This document shows, piece by piece, positions 8,383-20,153 of a DNA stretch of 64,000 nucleotides. The notes below the pieces were generated by a model. The model searched no databases. It was not told where the DNA came from and saw only the letters and a program-made list of their open reading frames with translations. This stretch comes from Actinomycetota bacterium (GTDB taxonomy: Bacteria; Actinomycetota; Actinomycetes; Mycobacteriales; Mycobacteriaceae), in assembly GCA_018268465.1 (NCBI GenBank), contig JAFDWN010000037.1:132600-196599 (forward strand). The letters run 5' to 3'. Made by a program: the position numbers and the translations under genes. Each line of letters opens with the position of its first letter. Position 1 is the stretch's first letter.

Positions 8383-9500
8383 GACGTCACCTCCTCGACA
8401 CGCACGGCGGGCGCTTCGGTGGCGGTCTCCTGGGTGCGCAGCCGATACGACGCGGCGTACGCGGCCGACCGCGCGCTGAGCAGCGGGTCCTCGGAGGGTT
8501 CGATGCCCGTCGGCAGCACCATGGGGTCGAAGTTGATGTCGCCGGCATTGCCGACACCATCGGTCTCGATTCCGGTCAGGGTGAGGATGCCGGCATCGAC
8601 GTTCCTGCGGTTGGTCGGCCAGGGCAGCGTCGCGTCCCGGGTGGGATCCTCGGGCTGCCCCACGATCAGCACCAAACGCCAGCGCAGGGGTCCCGCGTCC
8701 AGCTGACGGATCAGGGCGTCGAACAGCGCGTTGCGCGGGTCGGTGCCGGTGCGTGGCGGCAGGGCACGTTGTAGCGGCTCGAACCACCACCGCACCGGTG
8801 TCCGCACCCCCGATGCGGATACCGCGTAGAAGGCGATCAGACCCCCGAACCTGCTGTCGGCGAACCCCGGGCTCGGCGGCTTCGCCTTGATGAGGGCCAT
8901 GGCCTTCGCGGTCTCGGGATGCGCGGCGAGAAACCGTGCCATCTCCGCCGGATCGGGTTTTCCGGTGGCCGGGTCGGCCTCGGAGGCCAGCAGCCGGTCG
9001 TAGAAGCCCTGCGGCGAGTTGTCCGGGAAGACAGGGAGATTCAACATCGCCGTCCGCCACTGGCCGTCGCCGGGGAAGCCGAGCGCCAGCCCCAGCCCGC
9101 GTGCCGTCGCCGGCGCGTCGGCGACACCGGGATTGCCGCCCGACAGTGAGAAACGCCCGAGGACGGGTGTGCGGCCGACCTCGAAGACCGCGGCCTTCGA
9201 CAGTGCACGCCCCTCGCCGCTGCCGTCGAAGTAGCCCGACACCGCGACGCCCTTGGCATGGTTCCTCCGAAAGCCCGGATGCAGGCCGTTCACGCGCGCG
9301 AAGCCGTCCATGAAGGTTTGCGGTGTCAACCTGGCCGGACCGATCAGGTTGGCCGCCGCCAGCAGCGCTCCGGCATCGAGCGCGAGGAAGCCGCCGACGG
9401 CGGCCGCCCCGAGCAACAGCCTGCGCCGGTTGATTATGGGCCCGCCCCGATCGCCGACGTGCCGTCCCTGTGAAGTCATCCTCCGAGATGACGTCTGCAA
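8379..9500 (-). CDS. Exported catalase-family peroxidase (SrpA-like)
   Basis: 373 residues, short for a catalase and typical of the catalase-related peroxidase family. The N-terminus has a twin-arginine type signal (INRRRLLLGAAAVGG followed by a hydrophobic stretch), pointing to Tat export with haem. The distal histidine lies in RRNHAKGVAVSGYF, and the C-terminal ARSAAYAASYRLR carries the candidate proximal tyrosine. Two in-frame ATGs exist (9500 and 9479); the second would shorten the leader but keep the RR motif. First gene of a two-gene unit with cytochrome b561. A CRP-like site lies just upstream. Confidence 0.88.
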   Translation of the reverse strand: MQTSSRRMTSQGRHVGDRGGPIINRRRLLLGAAAVGGFLALDAGALLAAANLIGPARLTPQTFMDGFARVNGLHPGFRRNHAKGVAVSGYFDGSGEGRALSKAAVFEVGRTPVLGRFSLSGGNPGVADAPATARGLGLALGFPGDGQWRTAMLNLPVFPDNSPQGFYDRLLASEADPATGKPDPAEMARFLAAHPETAKAMALIKAKPPSPGFADSRFGGLIAFYAVSASGVRTPVRWWFEPLQRALPPRTGTDPRNALFDALIRQLDAGPLRWRLVLIVGQPEDPTRDATLPWPTNRRNVDAGILTLTGIETDGVGNAGDINFDPMVLPTGIEPSEDPLLSARSAAYAASYRLRTQETATEAPAVRVEEVTS

Positions 9501-9535
9501 GGGCGGTGATAGTTCACGATCGGCCTGGTATCGAG

Positions 9536-9551
9536 AGTGATCTGAATCACA
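9536..9551 (-). promoter_or_regulatory. Candidate CRP-type operator upstream of the peroxidase operon
   Basis: On the minus strand it reads TGTGATTCAGATCACT, i.e. TGTGA-N6-TCACT, one mismatch from the TGTGA-N6-TCACA consensus of mycobacterial CRP (Rv3676). It ends 36 nt before the ATG at 9500. No -10/-35 was assigned with confidence, so activation versus repression cannot be told. Confidence 0.55.
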
Positions 9552-9576
9552 TCACCATAGACCCTACCGCGCAGCA

Positions 9577-10662
9577 CTACAGGTTCACCGCATCCTGCGG
9601 CGGGACCGTTTTGGTGGTATCCCGCAGGGCGCCCTTGAATTGCATTGCCCGATAAGGCCATCCGGTCGCCGTCCGCCATTGGGACACCACCAGGCCGACG
9701 CCGCCCGCCACGCCGAAGCGCGACCCCGGCAGCACATATCCCCCGTAGAGTTGGGCAACCCGGTTCCCGGCGTGATCCTCCCCCTGCCAGTCCGTTCCGA
9801 CGACCGGGGTCTGCACCGGGGTGGTGTGCAGGTTGGCCACGGGTGACGCGACGACGCGATAGCCAAGCGCATAGCGCGACGACAGAAACCCGCCGAGGAT
9901 CCACTTGCCCCGAGCAATCCGGCGCAGCGACAGCTCACCCCATGTCTCACCGGCGGGGGTGATGGGTGTGGGCGTGGCACCCCACGACCAGCGCCCGTCG
10001 GCGAAACCCCAGCACCGGTAGAGGTTCCGGTCACCGATGAAGCGTGGACGGACGCGCCGCAGGATGATCCCCTTGTCGCGCTGGAACCCCGTCGACACCA
10101 CGTACACCCACCCGTCGCCGGGGTCGTAATCCCACGACCAGCACTGGGCGTAGCCGCCGTGCAGATCGCCGGGGAATTTCGCATCCTCACCCAGATGCGT
10201 CCAGGAGACTCCGCTGTCCCCGGACCGCCAAATCTCGGTCCAGATGACGTTGCCGAGCCCGCGGTTGACGATCGCGTGCAGGTAGAGCGATCCGCCCACG
10301 CGCAGCAGATCCGACGGGATCACGGTGCTGATGCCGCCGCGGGTCCAGCCGGTGGACGCGTCGTCGTGGATGTAGTGCCACAGCTGGCGGGCATAGCCGG
10401 GATCGCCGCCGCCGGCGCGGTCGTAGGTGATCTCGTGAGCGGCGTCTCCGGAGCCGATCAGCAGGATCGGCGAACGCCAGTCCCCTTCGCCGACCCTGCG
10501 ACCGGAGAAGGTGTCGCCGAACACCGAGACCAGCGCGCCGTTGGGCGCGATGACCGAGGCCCCCAGGTCGGTGCAGGTCGCGCCGAAGCGTTCGGTGATC
10601 CCGGGCCCCGTCAGGTCGGCGACTTTGCCATTGCGCAGTGGCGCCCTCGCGGGTGGGGCCAT
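9577..10662 (-). CDS. DUF4185 domain protein (beta-propeller type), possibly 5'-frameshifted
   Basis: 361 residues that are almost entirely a DUF4185 domain: GATCTDLGASVIAPNGALVS, SVFGDTF, WRSPILL, WTHLGED and the C-terminal WPYRAMQFKG. These proteins look like sialidase-type beta propellers and are usually exported in mycobacteria. Unusually, this copy begins directly at the domain with no signal peptide. A GTG with a good Shine-Dalgarno (GAAGGGA) at 10739 opens another frame that stops at 10671, only 9 nt before this ATG; a single-base shift would join the two. Function unknown. Neighbour of a second DUF4185 gene on the same strand. Confidence 0.78.
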   Translation of the reverse strand: MAPPARAPLRNGKVADLTGPGITERFGATCTDLGASVIAPNGALVSVFGDTFSGRRVGEGDWRSPILLIGSGDAAHEITYDRAGGGDPGYARQLWHYIHDDASTGWTRGGISTVIPSDLLRVGGSLYLHAIVNRGLGNVIWTEIWRSGDSGVSWTHLGEDAKFPGDLHGGYAQCWSWDYDPGDGWVYVVSTGFQRDKGIILRRVRPRFIGDRNLYRCWGFADGRWSWGATPTPITPAGETWGELSLRRIARGKWILGGFLSSRYALGYRVVASPVANLHTTPVQTPVVGTDWQGEDHAGNRVAQLYGGYVLPGSRFGVAGGVGLVVSQWRTATGWPYRAMQFKGALRDTTKTVPPQDAVNL

Positions 10663-10787
10663 CGGGTCGACTACCTGCCGAGTCTGCTCAACGCCGCCGC
10701 GGCGAACGGACCGCCGCTGCGGGTGCCGATGGCCGTCACGGTGGCCGTCCCTTCGCCGGCGGGTCGATACCCCAGACTATGTCGGGG

Positions 10788-12122
10788 TCAGCCCGTTGTG
10801 TTCGACAGCGTCGTGCGTAGCAGCATGACGCTGTAGTTCGACCACAGCGACAGGGTGAAGTACAGGTCCTGACCCTTCGACCACGGATGGATGTACGGCG
10901 CGTAGATGCCGCCGGGGATGTCGGTGGTCTTGACGATGGTGGCGGCCTTGCTCCACGGCCCCTCGGGTTTGTCCGCCGTGCGCAGCACCACGTCGTTGAG
11001 GGTGTTGGTGTAGAGCATGACGAATTTCTTCAGGTAGTCGTTCCAGGCCACCGACATCTCGCTGCCGGGCGCCCACACCACCTGGACCGCCAGGAACGGT
11101 AGGCCCTTGATCCAGCCCAACGGCGTGTAGTACTCGTAGGCGGATTTGTCGGCCACGGAGTTCTCGGCGACGCGGTAGAGGAACGGCATGCCGCCGCGGC
11201 CCGCGCCGGTGCCGTAGGCGTAGACGTAGCCGCCGGAGCGCAGGTATGCGGCCATCTGGAAATTCTGGTCGCCCCAGACGAATTGGACGCCGGGCACGGT
11301 GTTGAACCAGCTCGGCCGGATGCTCGATTGCGGCACCGTCCAGGTTTCTCCGTTGTCGTCGGAGACCGCGACGGCGGAGAAGTTCGTCGACCACTGCCCG
11401 GGGTTGCCCCATTGGCTCACCGACATGAAGTTGACGTATTGCCTTGTGCCGACGGAGATCCCGGCCGTGGGGATCACGGTGACCTCGGTGGCCGCCAGGC
11501 CCAGGCTGCTGATCACCTGACGGGAGAAGTTGGTCCGGCTCGCCGAGATGACCGGGGACCCCGCATAGCGGTCGTTGAACCGCGTCGGCGGAATCGTCAT
11601 CCCGTCGGACAGGTCGGTGTCGGCGCTGCGGAACAACGTGTTGTTGCGCCACTGCTGGTCGGGGGTGCTGCAGTCGCCGAAGGTGTCGCCGAAGGCGATC
11701 AGCACCTGTTTGTTCGCGCCGGTCTGGCCGTTGTCCCACATGATGCCCAGGTCGGCGCCGGAGATGGTGAACCGCTGATAGGAGTCCGTGTTGGGTCCGG
11801 TCAGCCAGTCGACCACTGTGGCGGTCGCCGCCGACGGTGCGGCCGCGGCCCTGGCGGCGGTGTTGGGCGCCACGGCGGTGTCGGCCGCCTGTTCGGGCGT
11901 GCTGGTCACCCCGGCCAGGATCGCCGGCTTGCGCCCGATCGGCAGGTGCAGCACCGAGATGATCTGCGACAGCGACGGCGTCGCCGATCGCGAGGATGCG
12001 CTGGCGGTGGGCACCGAACACGGATCGGCGGCCGCCGGTGGCGCGGCGACGAGAGGGACGACGAGGGCGACCGCCGCCGCCGACGCAATCGACATCGTGG
12101 CGAGTCGCCGGGGGCCGGGCAT
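10788..12122 (-). CDS. Secreted DUF4185 domain protein
   Basis: 444 residues. A Sec signal peptide spans about 1-32 (hydrophobic core SIASAAAVALVVPLVAAPPA, AXA-type end PAAADP). A 60-residue linker precedes a DUF4185 domain with VVDWLTGPNTD, DLGIMWDNG, LIAFGDTFGDC, ISVGTRQYVNFMSV, FVWGDQNFQMA and the closing WSKGQDLYFTLSLWSNYSVM. The same motif order occurs in the 21633-23894 protein. GAAAGG 7 nt before the ATG is a suitable ribosome-binding site. No catalytic residues are recognised. Divergent from the DUF559 gene. Confidence 0.87.
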   Translation of the reverse strand: MPGPRRLATMSIASAAAVALVVPLVAAPPAAADPCSVPTASASSRSATPSLSQIISVLHLPIGRKPAILAGVTSTPEQAADTAVAPNTAARAAAAPSAATATVVDWLTGPNTDSYQRFTISGADLGIMWDNGQTGANKQVLIAFGDTFGDCSTPDQQWRNNTLFRSADTDLSDGMTIPPTRFNDRYAGSPVISASRTNFSRQVISSLGLAATEVTVIPTAGISVGTRQYVNFMSVSQWGNPGQWSTNFSAVAVSDDNGETWTVPQSSIRPSWFNTVPGVQFVWGDQNFQMAAYLRSGGYVYAYGTGAGRGGMPFLYRVAENSVADKSAYEYYTPLGWIKGLPFLAVQVVWAPGSEMSVAWNDYLKKFVMLYTNTLNDVVLRTADKPEGPWSKAATIVKTTDIPGGIYAPYIHPWSKGQDLYFTLSLWSNYSVMLLRTTLSNTTG

Positions 12123-12268
12123 GTCACACCTTTCGCAGGGCGCTTCGGGCGACTCGTCAGCGGATGAGCCAGAAGCGGGAACGATGTGACTCTAGTGACT
12201 GAAGTGATTGCTGCGCCAAATGAGGAGGGCAACCGGAATGGTTCCGTTACCGTGTCGAGACTCGCCGC

Positions 12269-12332
12269 CGCCGACTGCACGGTTGTTTGCGGGCTCTCTC
12301 GCGAAACGCGTACACCTTCCGTACGGTCGGCG
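12269..12332. repeat. 64-bp palindromic intergenic repeat, copy E2
   Basis: Same length and ends (CGCCGA...TCGGCG) as copies at 2554-2617 and 13244-13307, in the same orientation. It lies 50 bp upstream of the DUF559 start, so that gene is bracketed by E2 and E3 as direct copies. Confidence 0.85.
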
Positions 12333-12382
12333 AGGAAAAATTGGTGCGGTCGAGGCACTCCCGGCCCGGTGACGATCGAGGA

Positions 12383-13237
12383 GTGCGCATCGTCGTCGCC
12401 ACCGAAGTGCTCGCCAGCGGGGCCCTCACCCGCCGCGACCTCACCCGGCGGTACACCAAGGTGTATCGCAACGTCTACGTCCGCAACGATGCGGAAGTGA
12501 CCGCGCTGGACCGGGTGCATGCCGCATGGCTGTGGTCGGGACGGCAGGCGACGATGGTCGGGCACTCCGCGGCGCTGTTGCTCGGCAGCAAGTGGATCCC
12601 GGCCGACACACCCGTCGAACTGGTGCACCGCCGCCGCCCGGGCGCCAGGGGAATCCTGGTGCGTAGCGACCGGATCGCCGACGACGAGGTGTGCGTCCAG
12701 CGTCGGATCCGGTGCACCACGACGGCGCGCACGGCCTACGACCTCGGCAGGCGGCTGGACGGGGAGGAAGGCGTGATCCGCATCGACGCACTGCTGAACT
12801 CGACGCGGGTCGGCATCGACGAGATCGCCTCTCTCGCGACGCGTTACCCGGGCGCCAGGGGAATCCGGCAGCTGCGCAGCACCCTGAGCCTGGTCGACGG
12901 CGGCGCCGAATCCCCGCAGGAAAGCAGGCTGCGGCTGCTGCTCATCCGATCCGGGCTGCCGCGACCCACCGTCCAGATACCGGTACGCGACGCGACCGGA
13001 CGCGTGGTGCGCCGACTCGACATGGGCTGGCCCCGGTGGCTGGTCGCCGTGGAGTACGACGGTGCACACCACTGGACGGACCCGGTGCGGCATTCCGCGG
13101 ATATCGAGCGCCTGGAGTTCCTCGCGTCGCTGGGCTGGACGATCGTGCGGGTCAGCGCCACCCAGCTGCGCAGCCAGCCCCGCGCCGTCGTCGACCGGAC
13201 GCGGAACGCGTTGCGGCGGGCTGGCTTTCCCGGGTGA
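12383..13237 (+). CDS. DUF559 endonuclease-like protein with AbiEi-type N-terminal domain
   Basis: 284 residues from the GTG at 12383; an in-frame GTG at 12344 is also possible. The N-terminus (VLASGALTRRDLTRRYTKVY) resembles the winged-helix region annotated as type IV toxin-antitoxin AbiEi in mycobacteria. The C-terminal third is DUF559, a Vsr/PD-(D/E)XK nuclease relative: RRLDMGWPRW supplies an Asp, VAVEYDGAHHW the E-x-D plus His, and WTIVRVSATQL the last strand. Key acidic residues look intact. It is a stand-alone gene, without a cognate toxin or methylase next to it, and is tightly enclosed by two copies of a 64-bp repeat (E2 and E3). That suggests a mobile or repeat-associated cassette. 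Confidence 0.82.
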   Translation: MRIVVATEVLASGALTRRDLTRRYTKVYRNVYVRNDAEVTALDRVHAAWLWSGRQATMVGHSAALLLGSKWIPADTPVELVHRRRPGARGILVRSDRIADDEVCVQRRIRCTTTARTAYDLGRRLDGEEGVIRIDALLNSTRVGIDEIASLATRYPGARGIRQLRSTLSLVDGGAESPQESRLRLLLIRSGLPRPTVQIPVRDATGRVVRRLDMGWPRWLVAVEYDGAHHWTDPVRHSADIERLEFLASLGWTIVRVSATQLRSQPRAVVDRTRNALRRAGFPG

Positions 13238-13243
13238 TACGCC

Positions 13244-13307
13244 CGCCGAAAGTACGGCTGTTCACGGGCTCACTCGGGAGACGTGTGCGGCAACGGTGCA
13301 CTCGGCG
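13244..13307. repeat. 64-bp palindromic intergenic repeat, copy E3
   Basis: Third copy of the repeat, beginning 6 nt after the DUF559 stop. Its right 46 bp lie inside the reading frame of the convergent MMPL gene and supply that protein's last 15 codons and stop. This implies that the element entered or was acquired at an existing gene end. Confidence 0.85.
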
Positions 13308-15496
13308 CGGCGGCCGACAGCACGCCAGGGCTGCGGGGCCCACCAGTTCAGGCGGCCGAGCACCTTCATCGAGGCGGGCAGCAGCACCATCCGCACCAGC
13401 GTCGCGTCGACCAGCACCGCCAGCGTCACCCCGACGCCGAACATCCGCATGATCGACACGTGCGCGGCGATCAGCGCCGAGAAGGTGACCGCCATCAGCA
13501 CTGCCGCGGCGGTGACGACCCGCCCGGTGTGGGCGAGTCCGAGGGCCACACTGTTCTCGTTGTCGGCGCGGGTCTGCCCGGAGGCCAACCAGAATTCGCG
13601 GATCCGCGAAATGAGGAAGACCTCGTAGTCCATCGACAACCCGAACACCAGACAGAACAACAACACCGGAACGCTCGCGACGACCGTGCCCGTGGGTGTG
13701 GTGCCGAATGCGCCCAGGTGGCCGTCCTGGAACACCCACACCAGCGCACCGAATGCGGCGGTCAGCGATAAGACGTTGAGCAGCAGCGCTTTCAGTGGCA
13801 GGACCAGGCTGCCCGAAAGCACGAACAGCAAGACGAAGCTGACCGCGCCGATGATCGCGAGCACGTAGGGCAGCCGTGACGTCACCGCGTCGGCGCTGTC
13901 GCGGTTGATCTGCGCCCACCCCGTCATCAGCGCCTGGCTGCCGTCGGGTACCGGCACGGCGTGGATGTCGTCGAGTTGCCGCTCCGATTCGGGCGTGTAG
14001 AGCGGCGCGGTGGAGTTGACCGTCAGGAATGCGCTGCCGTTCGACAGACCCGTTGCCGACGAGGGCGGTCCCGCCGGAGCACCACCGACGAATGCGCCAG
14101 CAGGCGAGGAGACCGCCGAAACACCCGGGACCCGGGACAGATCCGCGGCGTAGCGGGTGAGATCGGCCGCCGACACGCCGGTGACGTCGGGCAGGACGAC
14201 GGTCACGTCGGTCAGGGTGTTGACGGCGAAGCCCTCGCGCAGTTCGTCGCCGACCTGCCGCGCGCTGGCCGAGGCGGGCAGCAACCGGTCGTCGGGGTAA
14301 CCGAATGCGACGCCCAGGAACGGCGCACCCGCGACCAGCAGCAGCGCGACGACCGCCAAGCCGATCGGAATTGCCCGCCGCATCACCGTTTTCGACCATC
14401 GGTACCAGAACGTCGCCTCCGCGGGCAGCGGTAGCGGTGCCGGGCGTCCGCGAAGGCGACGCACGGCCGCCCGCACATCCCAGCTGTCGAGCCGCGGTCC
14501 GAGCAGGACGATCACCGCCGGTGTCACCAGCATGGAGGCGGCCGCCGCGAACACCACGACGGCAACCCCGGCGTAGGCGAACGACCTGAGGAAGTTCATC
14601 GGGAACAACGCCAGCGCGATCATCGACAGCGACACCGTCGTCGCCGAGAACAGCACGGTCCGCCCGGCGGTGCCCATGGTGCGCGCCAGCGCATCGTCCT
14701 TTCCGGCGCCGGCGGCGAGTTCGTCGCGGAAACGGCTCACGATCAAAAGCGTGTAGTCGATGGCCAGCGCCAGCCCCAGGGCAAGACTGAGATTCAGCGC
14801 GAACACCGACACCTCGGTGACGTAGGTCAGGACGCGCAAGGCGGCCATCGAGCCGACGACCGCGAAGACCCCGACGGTCAGGGGCAGCGCGGCGGCGAGC
14901 AGCCCGCCGAACACCCAGACCAGCACGGCGAAACTCACCGGTACCGCGATCGCCTCCATCACCAGCAGGTCTTTTTTGGTCTGGTCGACGATCTGGAGGT
15001 ATCCCATGACATCACCGCCGGCCCGCACCGTCACCCCGTCCGGATGTGGCAGCAGCTCACTGAGCTCCCTGGCGTGCGACTGCGCGGCGGATTCCCCGCC
15101 GGATACCCCGGCGACGATCAGCCCGGTGTTCCCGTTCCTGCTGACGAGTGCGTGCGCGGCCGCCGGCGGCGCCGTCCAGGCCGACTGCACCGCGGTCACG
15201 TAGGGCAGGCGGGTCAGCGTCGCGACGATGTCGGCGGCTGCCGCCCGCGCGGCCGCGCTGTGGACGCCGTCGTCACCGGTGACGGCGATGACGACGTGCA
15301 TATCGCCCTGGCCGTGCGTCGTCGCGAGCAGGTGGGAAGCACGCCAGGACTCCGACGTGGGGTCACGAAACCCGCCGTTGGACAGATCGCCGACGACCGG
15401 CGCCCCGAACACGGCCGCGGCCGTGAGCACCAGCAGCGCGACGGCGATGATCCGCCGGGGTGCCGTGATCGCGAGGCGGGCGACTGCCTGCAGCAT
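13262..15496 (-). CDS. MMPL/RND-family membrane transporter
   Basis: 744 residues, the short MMPL type. TM1 is at the N-terminus (RIIAVALLVLTAAAVFGAPV), followed by an outside loop domain, then TM2-6 with the proton-relay motif ALAIDYTLLIVSRFRDE. A second loop domain follows, then TM7-12 with GLSMDYEVFLISRIREFW. The two DY pairs are the conserved proton-relay residues of MmpL proteins. Such transporters export lipids or drugs across the inner membrane; the substrate is unknown and no MmpS is encoded nearby. The extreme C-terminus (RRAECTVAAHVSRVSP) is encoded by repeat E3 and is probably not functional. An unlinked mmpL lies at 56550. Confidence 0.93.
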   Translation of the reverse strand: MLQAVARLAITAPRRIIAVALLVLTAAAVFGAPVVGDLSNGGFRDPTSESWRASHLLATTHGQGDMHVVIAVTGDDGVHSAAARAAAADIVATLTRLPYVTAVQSAWTAPPAAAHALVSRNGNTGLIVAGVSGGESAAQSHARELSELLPHPDGVTVRAGGDVMGYLQIVDQTKKDLLVMEAIAVPVSFAVLVWVFGGLLAAALPLTVGVFAVVGSMAALRVLTYVTEVSVFALNLSLALGLALAIDYTLLIVSRFRDELAAGAGKDDALARTMGTAGRTVLFSATTVSLSMIALALFPMNFLRSFAYAGVAVVVFAAAASMLVTPAVIVLLGPRLDSWDVRAAVRRLRGRPAPLPLPAEATFWYRWSKTVMRRAIPIGLAVVALLLVAGAPFLGVAFGYPDDRLLPASASARQVGDELREGFAVNTLTDVTVVLPDVTGVSAADLTRYAADLSRVPGVSAVSSPAGAFVGGAPAGPPSSATGLSNGSAFLTVNSTAPLYTPESERQLDDIHAVPVPDGSQALMTGWAQINRDSADAVTSRLPYVLAIIGAVSFVLLFVLSGSLVLPLKALLLNVLSLTAAFGALVWVFQDGHLGAFGTTPTGTVVASVPVLLFCLVFGLSMDYEVFLISRIREFWLASGQTRADNENSVALGLAHTGRVVTAAAVLMAVTFSALIAAHVSIMRMFGVGVTLAVLVDATLVRMVLLPASMKVLGRLNWWAPQPWRAVGRRAECTVAAHVSRVSP

Positions 15497-15546
15497 GTAA
15501 GCAACGTAGGAATCGCCGCGCGGCGCGTCACGCGTAGTCGACTACC

Positions 15547-15783
15547 TCAGTGTGGCGCCCGGTGCCGCTGAGCCCGCTCCTCGGCGGCCTGCTGTTCCTG
15601 GGCCGTGACGACGATGGCGTCCGGCCCCGGATACACCGTGGAGTCGTGTTCGTCGCCGAGCCAGTGCACGACATAGGGCGGGGAACCGTCCTGGGTGCGC
15701 ACCTCGGTGATCAGGCCGCGCACGTCGGCGTGGTCGACCGTCGTCCCCTTGATCACCAGCCAGTCTCCCACCTTGGCCTTCAT
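15547..15783 (-). CDS. DUF1918 small protein
   Basis: 78 residues from the ATG at 15783 (MKAKVGDWLVIKGTTVDH). The N-terminal 60 residues are DUF1918, a small SH3-like beta barrel with the signature GDWLVIKG and PYVVHWLGDEH; the tail is a charged helix (QEQQAAEERAQRHRAPH). GAGTCGGTG precedes the start. DUF1918 proteins are common in actinobacteria and of unknown function. Divergent from glgP with about 210 bp between. Confidence 0.87.
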   Translation of the reverse strand: MKAKVGDWLVIKGTTVDHADVRGLITEVRTQDGSPPYVVHWLGDEHDSTVYPGPDAIVVTAQEQQAAEERAQRHRAPH

Positions 15784-15995
15784 CACCGACTCCTTCCACT
15801 CGCCTCCTCCCATGGTGCGCGCATCGGGTCGCCCAGGGAATAGGCGCTCGGTGCGGACCCCTGACCGGCGTCGTGGCCACCCACAGTTCACGTGGCCGAC
15901 TTCAACCAAACGCATCGCGTAACACGCGGGTGCCATACTTGCCCGTCTTGTCGGAGGTCGGCCCGGCCCGGGTAACAGTGATGAGGAGTGTTCAA

Positions 15996-18524
<2,529 letters not shown>

Positions 18525-18531
18525 GGCGGAC

Positions 18532-18783
18532 TCAGCCGGGCAGCCCCTGCTCTTCGGCGGGCAGGGGCGCCGGCCCCTTGATATCGGGAACCGCTTGGGG
18601 CAGTTCGGCCTTGGTCGGGCCCGCCGACTTGGTGATGGTCACCCCGGTGCTCATATCGGAACTCAACACCGAGCCGCCGGCCCGGTCCTGCCCTACTGCC
18701 ACACCCACCGCGGCCAGCGCCACGAATGCGCTGCCGGCGATCACAGCGAGCAATCGAGCCTTGTTCGTCGTCTCCCTGGTCAC
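18532..18783 (-). CDS. Small exported or membrane-anchored protein, conserved-looking, unknown
   Basis: 83 residues from the GTG at 18783, preceded by AAAGGAACG. A short basic N-terminus (VTRETTNKAR) leads into a hydrophobic helix (LLAVIAGSAFVALAAVGVAV), then a low-complexity outside tail ending PLPAEEQGLPG. It could be an uncleaved anchor or a signal peptide. The frame is open far upstream, but that extension is antisense to the Ag85-like gene. No family recognised. Convergent with glgP, divergent from the mycolyltransferase-like gene. Confidence 0.7.
   Translation of the reverse strand: MTRETTNKARLLAVIAGSAFVALAAVGVAVGQDRAGGSVLSSDMSTGVTITKSAGPTKAELPQAVPDIKGPAPLPAEEQGLPG
18543..18568. terminator. 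GC hairpin usable as glgP terminator, inside the convergent gene
   Basis: Perfect 8-bp stem GCCCCTGC / GCAGGGGC with a 10-nt loop, 18 nt after the glgP stop. It lies within the last codons of the convergent small gene and has no U-tract. Terminator function is inferred. Confidence 0.4.
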
Positions 18784-18903
18784 GTTGAACCGTTCCTTTC
18801 GGTAACTACCTACTTTTGGTCTAGCGAAACGCAGAGCCCACGTATTCCGGCTGCGCAGAATTTCTTTCGCCGGCCAGGTCACAGTCCGCCACGCAGTTGA
18901 TAA

Positions 18904-20055
<1,152 letters not shown>

Positions 20056-20104
20056 CACCAGACGCGCCGAGCCCGCCACAAACACGACAGCCCATGTAGC
20101 ACAA

Positions 20105-20143
20105 GAACTTCCCGCGGGGGCGGGTTGCCCACGCGGGAAGTTC
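20105..20143. terminator. Bidirectional terminator-like hairpin between convergent genes
   Basis: Perfect 12-bp inverted repeat GAACTTCCCGCG / CGCGGGAAGTTC around a 15-nt loop. It is centred in the 98-bp gap between the mycolyltransferase-like gene (+) and the DUF pair (-). Position and stability fit a shared terminator. Confidence 0.75.
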
Positions 20144-20153
20144 GGTTGGGGTC

